Part shown: one piece after another, positions 43,943-51,481 of the stretch
Position numbering within the stretch: the first letter of the stretch is position 1
Layout: each line of letters starts with the position of its first letter
Origin: JABDQZ01 sp963801985
GTDB taxonomy: Bacteria; Pseudomonadota; Gammaproteobacteria; Chromatiales; Chromatiaceae
Assembly (NCBI GenBank): GCA_963801985.1
Contig: CAWDGV010000003.1
Coordinates: 1 to 64,000, forward strand
Direction of reading: 5' to 3'
DNA: 64,000 nucleotides
The notes under the pieces: generated by a model
The model's input: only the letters and a program-made list of their open reading frames with translations
Told to the model about the DNA's origin: nothing
Database searches by the model: none
Position numbers and translations under genes: made by a program

Positions 43943-44430
43943 CAAACGCCACCGCTGTGAACATGACCATGTGAAATTTCATCTTCAGCAGCTTCCCTGA
44001 CGCCAATAATGTCGACTTCAAAAACCAGTGTCATGCCCGCCAGGGGATGATTGCCATCCACAACCACCTTGTCATCATCAACCGCCGTGACGTTGATTAC
44101 CATTGGTGCGCCATCATCCATCTGGGTCTGGAATTGCATGCCGGGCTGAATATCATCAATGCCGGGAAACTGTTCGCGCGACACTTCATCAACCAGCGAA
44201 ACTTCATATTCTCCATAAGCATCAGCAGGCGGAATAACCACCCTGACATGATCACCGATTTTACGACCTTCGAGGGCCTTCTCCAGGCCTGGAATAACAT
44301 CATGTGAACCATGCAGGTATTCCAGTGGCTCACTGCCCTCGGACTGATCCAGCATTTCACCCTGTTCATCCTTGAGAATGAAATCCAGACTGATTACCCG
44401 CCCTTTTCTTACTGTATTCAGTTTCCCCAT
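43933..44430 (-). CDS. SlyD-like FKBP-type peptidyl-prolyl isomerase
   Basis: The 165-residue protein has the SlyD layout. A split FKBP domain (GRVISLDFILKDEQGEMLDQS, YLHGSHDVIPGLEKALEGRKIGDHVRVVIPPADAYGEY) surrounds an insert-in-flap domain (FPGIDDIQPGMQFQTQ, VDGNHPLAGMTLVFEV). A His-containing C-terminus ends HGHVHSGGVCHH, which can bind nickel or other metals. It is a folding helper in the cytoplasm. It begins 3 bases after arsM ends, so the two are probably co-transcribed. Confidence 0.9.
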   Translation of the reverse strand: MGKLNTVRKGRVISLDFILKDEQGEMLDQSEGSEPLEYLHGSHDVIPGLEKALEGRKIGDHVRVVIPPADAYGEYEVSLVDEVSREQFPGIDDIQPGMQFQTQMDDGAPMVINVTAVDDDKVVVDGNHPLAGMTLVFEVDIIGVREAAEDEISHGHVHSGGVCHH

Positions 44431-44433
44431 AAT

Positions 44434-45249
44434 TCAAGCCATCTCGTTTTGCATCGGCCTGGTAGCCTGAATATAAGCAGACACAACCAGTTCTTCTATC
44501 TGCCGGCCAGGAGCCCAGTCACGAATAAACTCGGCTGAGTCATCCTTGGGCGCAATTGAAATATCTTTAAAGCCCGCCAATTGCATATATTCCTGAAGCT
44601 CATCTAACTGGCTGGCTCCGGAAATACAGGCTGAATGCAGCTCAAGATCATTTTTGACTTCATCCGGTAATTCGCAGGTTGCCACCACATCCGAAATCGC
44701 CACTCGCCCACCCGGTTTGAGTACTCTGAATATCTCGCGAAAAACCCGCTGCTTGTGTGGTGAAAGATTAATTACGCAATTAGAGATCACGACGTCTGCC
44801 GTGGCATCCGCTACTGGCAGATATTCGATCTCGCCGAGGCGGAACTCAACATTAGCGTATGCAGCTGATTCAGCGTTTTTACGGGCCTTGGACAGCATTG
44901 CCGGCGTCATATCGACACCAATCACATGGCCACGCTCCCCTACTTCCCTGGAAGCAAGAAAACAGTCAAACCCGCCACCACTGCCAAGGTCGATTACCGT
45001 TTCACCCTCCTGCAAAGAAGCAATCACCTTGGGATTGCCACAGCCCAGCCCCATATCCGAGCCACCGGGAACCGCTTTGAGGTCTTCTGCTGAATAACCC
45101 AGCTTGATTGAAAAACCTTCCAGATCAGGAGCCGTTCCACAACAGCTGGTGGGCACACCACAACCACAACCTGTATCGTCCGCTTCGGCAACTTTGCCGT
45201 AGGCATCCCGAACATTGTTATGGATATCGTCAAGTTCTTGTTGACTCAT
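44434..45249 (-). CDS. arsM: ArsM, arsenite methyltransferase
   Basis: The 271-residue SAM enzyme starts with a Cys-rich stretch (GCGCGVPTSCCG). The ArsM markers follow: LGYSAEDLKAVPGGSDMGLGCGNP, SAM loop VIDLGSGGGFDCFLA, the cysteine motif ISNCVINLSPHK, and LHSACISGASQ. The conserved cysteines bind As(III). It methylates arsenite to volatile or less retained species. GAGGAAA sits before the ATG. No arsR or other ars gene is nearby. Confidence 0.92.
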   Translation of the reverse strand: MSQQELDDIHNNVRDAYGKVAEADDTGCGCGVPTSCCGTAPDLEGFSIKLGYSAEDLKAVPGGSDMGLGCGNPKVIASLQEGETVIDLGSGGGFDCFLASREVGERGHVIGVDMTPAMLSKARKNAESAAYANVEFRLGEIEYLPVADATADVVISNCVINLSPHKQRVFREIFRVLKPGGRVAISDVVATCELPDEVKNDLELHSACISGASQLDELQEYMQLAGFKDISIAPKDDSAEFIRDWAPGRQIEELVVSAYIQATRPMQNEMA

Positions 45250-45375
45250 TCAAAGATTTCCTCAATAAATACGATAAAGCTTTAACCCGGTTTCTGAGCT
45301 AGGCTTGGATTCCAGGGAGCCCCGAAATCACATGATTAAAACCCATTCTGTTAATCAAGGCACAGTATACTATTT

Positions 45376-46845
45376 ATGAATGACCTGCACGACCTGGAAC
45401 TGGTCATCAAATCCCAGATACCTGTTTTACTGATTGAAACCCGGGAAGAGAAACGCCTGCTGGAACTGTTTACCCGGCTGGCGCTGCGCCTTTCTCTACC
45501 TTTGTTCGAATGGTCAATTACCGAGGGCCTTGGCAGGAGCGAAGTCGACTTCGGCAAAATGACCGGGACCACCGAACCAACAGAAGTATTACGGCATATC
45601 AAGAGTACGCACAAACCCGGCCTGTTTGTCCTGCTTGACTTCCATCCATACCTGAATGACCCACTGCATGTTAGGTTGATCAAGGAAATCGCCCAGACAC
45701 ACGAGGATGTAGCGCGCAATATTGTACTGGTCAGCCACAGTATTGAAACACCCCCGGAAATTACCCATTTAACTGCCAAGTTTGATTTGCAATTGCCCGA
45801 CCAGGCGACCCTCAAACACCTGATCCGGGAAGAAGCGGCCAACTGGAAAAAATCGAACCCCGGCAAATCCATCCATGCCGACAGGGAAGCCCTGGGCAAG
45901 CTGGCCAGTAACCTGGCCGGGGTAACCTTGCAGGAAGCACGGCGCCTGGTTAAAACCGCTATTTCTGATGACGGCGCTATTACCCACAGCGATATACCAG
46001 CCGTCATGAAAGCCAAGAACAGCCTCATGAATCAGGACAATATTGTCTCTTTCGAATACGAGACTGAAAAATTCACAGACATCGCTGGACTGGAAAACCT
46101 GAAAACCTGGGTAACGCAGCGCCAGGCAGCCTTTACCCAGAAAAACACCACGCTCGACAGTCCCAAGGGGATATTACTGCTCGGTGTTCAGGGTAGCGGC
46201 AAAAGCATGGCCGCCAAAGCCGTTGCAGGATTTTTTGGCATCCCCCTGCTGCGCCTGGATTTTGCCTCGCTGTACAACAAGTACATCGGCGAAACCGAAA
46301 AGAACCTGCGCCTGGCCTTACAAACCGCCGAGGTCATGTCTCCCTGCATTATGTGGATTGATGAAATCGAAAAAGGCATTTCACAGGGCAGCAATGATGA
46401 TGGCGTTTCCAAAAGAATCCTGGGCACGCTGCTGACATGGATGGCCGAACATAAAGGCCAGGTGTTTATCGTCGCCACCTCAAATGACATTGAAAGCCTG
46501 CCACCTGAACTGTTGCGCAAAGGACGTATTGACGAAATCTTTTTCGTTGACCTGCCTGACCATGCAACCCGCAAGGAAATTTTCAGCATTCATTTACGTC
46601 GCCGCAACCAGTCACCTTCAGGCTTTAACCTCGATGCTCTTGCCAGTGCGAGTGAAGGCTTCAGTGGTGCTGAAATCGAACAGGCTATCGTTTCTGCCTT
46701 GTACACCGCCCAGTCCAGCCAGGCAAAAATCAATACGGACATCCTGCATGATGAAATCGAACGCACCCAGCCACTGTCAGTAGTAATGGCCGAAAAAATA
46801 GACGATCTGCGCTCATGGGCTGATGGCAGAACAGTCCCGGCATAA
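45376..46845 (+). CDS. Ycf46-type AAA+ ATPase
   Basis: The 489-residue protein has an N-terminal domain typical of the Ycf46 group (VLLIETREEKRLLELFTRLALRL, FVLLDFHPYL, VSHSIETPPE). A single AAA+ domain follows, with Walker A GVQGSGKSMAAKAVAG, Walker B CIMWIDEIEKG, and the second region of homology ATSNDIESLPPELLRKGRIDEIFFVDLP. The last part, SEGFSGAEIEQAIVSALY, is a typical lid. In cyanobacteria a relative affects CO2 use. In proteobacteria the role is unknown. A TATACT sits 4 bases before the ATG. Confidence 0.85.
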   Translation: MNDLHDLELVIKSQIPVLLIETREEKRLLELFTRLALRLSLPLFEWSITEGLGRSEVDFGKMTGTTEPTEVLRHIKSTHKPGLFVLLDFHPYLNDPLHVRLIKEIAQTHEDVARNIVLVSHSIETPPEITHLTAKFDLQLPDQATLKHLIREEAANWKKSNPGKSIHADREALGKLASNLAGVTLQEARRLVKTAISDDGAITHSDIPAVMKAKNSLMNQDNIVSFEYETEKFTDIAGLENLKTWVTQRQAAFTQKNTTLDSPKGILLLGVQGSGKSMAAKAVAGFFGIPLLRLDFASLYNKYIGETEKNLRLALQTAEVMSPCIMWIDEIEKGISQGSNDDGVSKRILGTLLTWMAEHKGQVFIVATSNDIESLPPELLRKGRIDEIFFVDLPDHATRKEIFSIHLRRRNQSPSGFNLDALASASEGFSGAEIEQAIVSALYTAQSSQAKINTDILHDEIERTQPLSVVMAEKIDDLRSWADGRTVPA

Positions 46846-46879
46846 TCATATCAATTCTGGGGTGAGCGCATGAATCGCG

Positions 46880-46885
46880 TATAAT
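46880..46885 (+). promoter_or_regulatory. -10 element before the DinB/FGE-like gene
   Basis: A perfect TATAAT lies 31 bases before the ATG at 46917, in the 71-base gap after the AAA+ gene. No convincing -35 hexamer is seen at 16-18 bases upstream, so an activator or extended -10 recognition (CGCG before it) may help. Confidence 0.4.
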
Positions 46886-46916
46886 CCCGCAAATTCCCAA
46901 TTATTCAGAATTCGAC

Positions 46917-48128
46917 ATGAGCGCAGCAAACATTAATCCCATAGCCCAGTTACACCAGGTCCAGGGTATGCTGATTGGCCTGGTGGAAAACCTGTCCGAT
47001 GCTGACTGTAAACAGCAGTTTCATCCTGAAATGGCCTGTGTCGGCTGGTACCTTGGGCGCAGTATCTACCTGGAAACCTATCTTATCAGGGAACTGCTGC
47101 AACAGGATGATGACATGACAGCCAGGGTACGCCACCTGTTTGCCGGACATGTTCAACCGGATTCAGCAATTTTCGAGCAACTTCCCCCGAGGGAACATTT
47201 ATTAAACTGGGCGCTGGAGTTACAGGAAGACAATCTGGTCAGGCTGGCCAACCCCGCTGCGCTCGGTGATAAAGCAGCCCTCAACCCGGACTGGCTAACC
47301 CATTACCTGTTACAGCTGCACGCACAAACCTACGAGAAAATCCTCATCGTCCTGCAGGCGCGTACCATCAGCGATTCCAGCAATGATTTCATGGTTACAA
47401 CAGAACTGCCCGCCAAACTTGAGCCGGTTGAAACCACGCATGTCAGCCAGGGACATTACCGCATAGGCGCCCGGGAAAATGAAATCGTGTTTGATAATGA
47501 ACAACCGGTCCAAATGGTTGAGCTATCAAACTACCGCATAGCAGTTAACCCGGTTTCAAATTCCGCCTACCTGGCTTTCATGCAGGACAATGGTTATTTG
47601 CAGCAACCACACTGGTCTGAAGCCGGCTGGACTTGGGCGCAACAGTCCCGGCAACACCCGTGGCACTGGCGCCAGAATACCAATGGTCGCTGGTTCGGTA
47701 TTGGTATAAATGGCCCATCAGAACTGGCTGCTGACGAACCGGTTGTGGGAATCAATTTTTATGAAGCAGAAGCTTTTTGCGATTGGCTGTCACATCAGCA
47801 TGAACAATACAAAGGCGCAGTGTTACAACATGAATACCAATGGGAAACGGCCGCAAGACTTGGCGTGCTAAAGCAGACAGGCCTGGCTCGTGAATGGACA
47901 TCCAACCAGTTCCATTCCTACCCGGGATATGAAGCACCGGCCATCCAGGAATTGGCCAGCAGCGAATTAAACCAGCCTGGTTACATAACGGCAAAAGGTG
48001 TCAGCCTGCATTCTCAACCAAGTATTCGCAGAATCAGTCTGCGGATGCCGGTTAAGCCGCATCAACAACATTGGCTGACAGGTAGCCGGCTGGTGTTGCC
48101 ACCGGGTAAACCCTTCTGGGAACAATAG
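46917..48128 (+). CDS. DinB/FGE-sulfatase two-domain protein related to EgtB, with degenerate metal site
   Basis: The 403-residue protein has an N-terminal DinB-like four-helix domain (about 1-150) and a C-terminal formylglycine-generating-enzyme fold (YRIAVNPVSNSAYLAFMQDNGY, PVVGINFYEAEAFCDWLS, EYQWETAARLG, REWTSNQFHSYPGY). This is the layout of EgtB/OvoA sulfoxide synthases. The iron-binding positions look changed: WHLGH is WYLGR and the HxxxH helix reads LHAQTYEK. It may not be an ergothioneine enzyme. No egtD-type methyltransferase lies next to it. Confidence 0.75.
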   Translation: MSAANINPIAQLHQVQGMLIGLVENLSDADCKQQFHPEMACVGWYLGRSIYLETYLIRELLQQDDDMTARVRHLFAGHVQPDSAIFEQLPPREHLLNWALELQEDNLVRLANPAALGDKAALNPDWLTHYLLQLHAQTYEKILIVLQARTISDSSNDFMVTTELPAKLEPVETTHVSQGHYRIGARENEIVFDNEQPVQMVELSNYRIAVNPVSNSAYLAFMQDNGYLQQPHWSEAGWTWAQQSRQHPWHWRQNTNGRWFGIGINGPSELAADEPVVGINFYEAEAFCDWLSHQHEQYKGAVLQHEYQWETAARLGVLKQTGLAREWTSNQFHSYPGYEAPAIQELASSELNQPGYITAKGVSLHSQPSIRRISLRMPVKPHQQHWLTGSRLVLPPGKPFWEQ

Positions 48129-48142
48129 CGCTAATCAGCAGC

Positions 48143-48505
48143 CTAGGCTGCAATTGGCTGGGAAGCTTCCCTGGCCAGTTCGGCCAGTTGCCCGAATAAA
48201 GCCAATGGCCGCTCGAACTTAACGGCAGTACAGAAGCGTTCTTCATCTGACAGACTGGAATCCACGCGAATCACAGTGACATCAACGGTTTCAGACTGTT
48301 GGTCATTTGTTTCAATGGTTAACCGCAGTTTCTGGTCTAACTTAAACTCGCAGTCGGCAAAAAAACGTGCGCCTGATTCTGACAGGTCGGTACAGATACA
48401 ATAGTTGGTTTTAATATTTTCGCGTTGATTAAAAAGCGAAAACCTAACGGGTAGAGAGTTCCCGCACTCAAAACGTGTAAACGTTCTGGCATCATTGCTA
48501 TACAT
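48143..48505 (-). CDS. PilZ domain protein
   Basis: The 120-residue single-domain protein has the c-di-GMP-binding pair RxxxR (RTFTR, about residues 7-11) and DxSxxG (DLSESG, about 41-46), in the expected order. A PilZ barrel (RFFADCEFKLDQKLRLTIET, VDVTVIRVD, FCTAVKFE) follows. It probably senses c-di-GMP and may tie to the pilus genes at the start of the window. The start at 48505 needs checking, as no strong ribosome site is visible. Confidence 0.85.
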   Translation of the reverse strand: MYSNDARTFTRFECGNSLPVRFSLFNQRENIKTNYCICTDLSESGARFFADCEFKLDQKLRLTIETNDQQSETVDVTVIRVDSSLSDEERFCTAVKFERPLALFGQLAELAREASQPIAA

Positions 48506-48616
48506 ACTTCGTCCTTCATCCTCACAGCTTCTAACGGGCTGTTTTTTATGGGAACGAAATCTACCATATTTTGCCAGAGAATATGCGATTATTTGGAAAC
48601 GGCTTTAATCAAACTG

Positions 48617-48949
48617 TCATACTTTAGGTTCATCAGAGTCAACAAGCTCGAGGGGGTCCCACACAAACGCCGGGCCCTTCATCAGGTAAACAATGAATGC
48701 GCCAAAGGCGAGGGTTAATAATGCAGTCCAAACCGTAATCAGGCTGGCTATCGCAATTATATTAACGAACTCCAGATATTTATGAACTTCAACGGGTGTC
48801 CCCTGAGGCGGCAGAAGATGCGCAACAACAGTAAACAGACCGATAACCAACGCACTGGAAACCAGGTACAGGGGAATGCTTTTCAGAATCCGCCATTCCA
48901 TACCGTAAGGATATCGCCGAGAATTCGGCATTCTTTTGAGTAAAGGCAT
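48617..48949 (-). CDS. Small two-helix membrane protein of unknown function
   Basis: The product is 110 residues from the ATG at 48949, which has GGAG 8 bases upstream. A longer open frame starts at 48982 but lacks a ribosome site. It has two membrane helices (about 27-49 and 63-90) and an acidic tail (DPLELVDSDEPKV). I recognise no family. An FNR-like box at 49003-49016 and a TATGAT at 48978-48983 lie upstream, so it may respond to oxygen. Confidence 0.65.
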   Translation of the reverse strand: MPLLKRMPNSRRYPYGMEWRILKSIPLYLVSSALVIGLFTVVAHLLPPQGTPVEVHKYLEFVNIIAIASLITVWTALLTLAFGAFIVYLMKGPAFVWDPLELVDSDEPKV

Positions 48950-48977
48950 TGCTGTTTCTCCATTAAGGAGAAACAGC

Positions 48978-49016
48978 ATCATACAAATAGCCTAAGCTGT
49001 CATTGACATAGATCAG
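48978..49016 (-). promoter_or_regulatory. Possible FNR-dependent promoter of the small membrane protein gene
   Basis: TTGACATAGATCAG (+ bases 49003-49016) matches the FNR box at 8 of 10 positions. On the - strand a TATGAT -10 lies at 48978-48983. The box centre would be about 39 bases before the transcription start, a couple of bases closer than the ideal -41.5. Confidence 0.35.
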
Positions 49017-49050
49017 CCGTAAAACCGGGAATCAGTAGATCACAGGACGG

Positions 49051-49729
49051 TTAGTTGATTTTGATTAATTCAATCTCAAAAATCAGGGTTTCATTCGGCC
49101 CGATTGAATTACCAGCACCGCTTTCACCATAAGCCAGCTCGGAAGGCACAAACACACGCCACTTGCCGCCAGTTTTCATACGAGTAAGCGATTCACGAAA
49201 ACCTGGAATAACGCGATCGAGTGAAAAAGTCGCAGGTCGTACCACGCTCAACAGAACTGTCGAAAACAGTACCATCAATCAAGGTCCCATGATAATGGAC
49301 TGTAACTTTATCAGTAGCCGCTGGTTGCTTGCCACTACCCTCTTTCAGCACGATGTATTGCAAACCATTGGGTAATACCGTCACGCCGTCGGCTGATTTA
49401 TTTTTCTCCAGAAAGGCAATGCCCTGCTGTTTTTTCTGCTCGGCAGCTTCGGTAAGCTGTTTCAGGATTTTGTCCTGCTGGTTTTCTACCGCCTGCTTCA
49501 TAGTCGCGAGATCCAGTTTCAGATCATTGCCGGACAGCACATCATCCAGTGCAGCAGAAAAGGCAGCTGTATCAATATCGTTAATACCCTGTGACTGCAA
49601 CAAATTGCCCAGGTTAACACCCATGGCATAAGAAAATTTCTGCTTGTCTGAGGTAAGTTCAGCTGCACCGGAAATGCCTGAACAGGCCAGTGCCACCGCC
49701 AGTAAAACTACTTTAACAGGATGCTTCAT
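49051..49729 (-). CDS. FkpA/Mip-like periplasmic peptidyl-prolyl isomerase (frameshifted)
   Basis: Frame-corrected, it has 225 residues. There is a signal peptide (MKHPVKVVLLAVALACSGISGAAE), then a Mip/FkpA N-terminal dimerisation domain (DKQKFSYAMGVNLGNLLQSQGI) with a long charged helix. The FKBP domain follows: VTVHYHGTLIDGTVFDSSVERG, then in the next frame RPATFSLDRVIPGFRESLTRMKTGGKWRVFVPSELAYG. One extra base near 49240 breaks the frame. If the Cys before the cleavage site (ACSG) were lipidated it would be a lipoprotein. It helps fold envelope proteins. Confidence 0.9.
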
Positions 49730-49904
49730 TCTTTAGTTTCTCCACTTGTAAATTCTGTTTTAAATCCATTTTAAGATAGCGGTTCCCATATCAGGAACCT
49801 ATTTCACCAATTACTCAATCTCGATCACATTCTGACCGATATATAAAACAACGAAAGCCTAAAAAGTTTTATGCTTATATCATTCTCAGCAACGGAGCAC
49901 TTAC

Positions 49905-50141
49905 GTGGTTGATAGCGTCACAAGTAATGCATTACAGGGGATTCAGCGTGCACAAAACGGTATGCAGCGCAGCGCCTCCCACATTGCCAGCTCCAGCCAG
50001 CCTGGCCAGCACGAAAAAACCAAGGACATGACCCGTTCCCTGGTAGAACTGAATCAGCATAAAAATGCGGGACTGGCATCTATCAAAGTACTCAAGGCAG
50101 CAGATGAAATACTAGGCTCACTGCTGGATGTAAAGGCCTGA
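49905..50141 (+). CDS. Miniature flagellar rod/hook-like protein
   Basis: The 78-residue protein starts at GTG with GGAG 8 bases upstream. Its first part (ALQGIQRAQNGMQRSASHIAS) resembles the N-terminal helix of flagellar rod and hook proteins (GLxAAQxGLxxxAxNIAN). Its last part (DMTRSLVELNQHKNAGLASIKVLKAADEILGSLLDVKA) resembles their C-terminal helix. The whole middle domain is missing. No flagellar gene is nearby. It may be a stand-alone two-helix protein of the FlgC/FlgG type with another job. The resemblance is by eye. Confidence 0.65.
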   Translation: MVDSVTSNALQGIQRAQNGMQRSASHIASSSQPGQHEKTKDMTRSLVELNQHKNAGLASIKVLKAADEILGSLLDVKA

Positions 50142-50151
50142 CCAGTAATCC

Positions 50152-50988
50152 TTATTTAAACCGCATTGACAGGTCCACCGCAGTTATATTTTTTGTCAGT
50201 TCCCCCACGGAAATATCGTTAATACCGGTCTGCGCTATTGCCAGCACCGTGTTAAGGTTGACGTTTCCTGAAGCCTCCAGCCTGGCTCTGTCCAGGTTTT
50301 GCCTGACCGCTTCGCGTAATTCTTCAAGCGAAAAATTATCCAGCAACATATGCCTTGAACCCGCTGCCAGAGCCTGCTGCATTTCCTCGATTGACTCGAC
50401 TTCTATTTCGATATCAACATCCGGTTTAGCCGTTAGCTGCGCCTGCTGCAAAGCTGCCGCAATCGAACCGGCTGCAGCAATATGATTTTCCTTGAGCAGG
50501 ATCGCATCATACAACCCCACCCGGTGGTTCACGCCACCGCCGCAGGTAACTGCATATTTCAGCGCCAGTCGTAAACCGGGAATCGTTTTGCGTGTATCCA
50601 GGATATTCACCCCGGTATCAGCAACGATATCAACAAACTGGCGTGTTCGGGTGGCAACAGCTGACAAGGTCTGCAGAAAGTTCAAGGCAGTACGTTCTCC
50701 GGTCAATAGTTGCCGGGCATTGCCAGTAACTTCAAACAGCACAGCACCCGGCTCGACTGAATCAGCATCATCACAATGCCACTGCAGACTTATAGAAGGA
50801 TCCAGCTGGCGAAAAACCTCGTCTACCCAGGCCCTGCCAGCAATCACTGCCGCCTGCCGGCAAATAACGACAGCACTAACCGTCTCAGTTTCAGGCACAA
50901 GTGCCGCTGTCAGGTCTCCTGACCCAATATCTTCAGACAGGGCCTGCTGCACCTGTTCCCTGATGTAATGCCCGGATGGAAGCGTCAT
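50152..50988 (-). CDS. nadC: NadC, nicotinate-nucleotide pyrophosphorylase
   Basis: The 278-residue protein matches NadC: EDIGSGDLTAALVPE, NFLQTLSAVATRTRQFVD, the quinolinate-binding ILDTRKTIPGLRLALKYAVTCGGGVNHRVGLYDAILLKENHI, VDIEIEVESIEEMQQAL, and MLLDNFSLEELREAV. It converts quinolinate and PRPP to nicotinate mononucleotide in de novo NAD synthesis. It ends 10 bases from the end of the miniature flagellar-like gene and follows the FKBP gene by 10 bases. Confidence 0.96.
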   Translation of the reverse strand: MTLPSGHYIREQVQQALSEDIGSGDLTAALVPETETVSAVVICRQAAVIAGRAWVDEVFRQLDPSISLQWHCDDADSVEPGAVLFEVTGNARQLLTGERTALNFLQTLSAVATRTRQFVDIVADTGVNILDTRKTIPGLRLALKYAVTCGGGVNHRVGLYDAILLKENHIAAAGSIAAALQQAQLTAKPDVDIEIEVESIEEMQQALAAGSRHMLLDNFSLEELREAVRQNLDRARLEASGNVNLNTVLAIAQTGINDISVGELTKNITAVDLSMRFK

Positions 50989-50998
50989 TGACAGCGGA

Positions 50999-51343
50999 TT
51001 ATTTTATAGCCAGCAGCTCGACTTCAAACACCAGCGTGGCATTAGATGGAATCACGCCGCCAGCACCCGCCGCACCGTATCCCAGTTGGGGTGGAATAGT
51101 CAGTTTGCGCGTACCGCCAATTTTCATACCCTGCACACCTTCATCCCAGCCACGGATGACATGTCCGGCTCCCAGGGGAAAATCAAATGGCATGTTACGA
51201 TCTTTGCTGGAGTCAAACTTGCTGCCGTCTGTCAGCCAGCCGGTATAATGCACTGACACCCGCTGACCGGCAGCCGCCACATCGCCATCACCCTCAACCA
51301 GGTCTTCATATTTCAGACCTGTATCGGTCATTTTTTCGGACAT
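50999..51343 (-). CDS. FKBP-type peptidyl-prolyl isomerase
   Basis: The product is 114 residues from the ATG at 51343 (MSEKMTDTGLKYEDLVEG), chosen because GGAGACGAG lies just upstream. An open frame extends to 51415. It is a minimal cytoplasmic FKBP: AAGQRVSVHYTGWLTDGSKFDSS, FPLGAGHVIRGWDEGVQGMKIGGTRKLTIPPQLGYG, and VIPSNATLVFEVELL. The aromatic active-site residues are present. It is the third isomerase of the FKBP superfamily in 8 kb. It may be co-transcribed with nadC. Confidence 0.93.
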   Translation of the reverse strand: MSEKMTDTGLKYEDLVEGDGDVAAAGQRVSVHYTGWLTDGSKFDSSKDRNMPFDFPLGAGHVIRGWDEGVQGMKIGGTRKLTIPPQLGYGAAGAGGVIPSNATLVFEVELLAIK

Positions 51344-51481
51344 TCTCGTCTCCATGATTTTCAAAAAATTAAAATACCGGGATTCTACCTGAATGGAAGC
51401 TCCAGCGCTCGGCATCGAGCAAAGTCTTTTTCCTGCTATGGCGGGGAATTGAGGCTGGCAGTAACAACCAGGGACGGGTTT

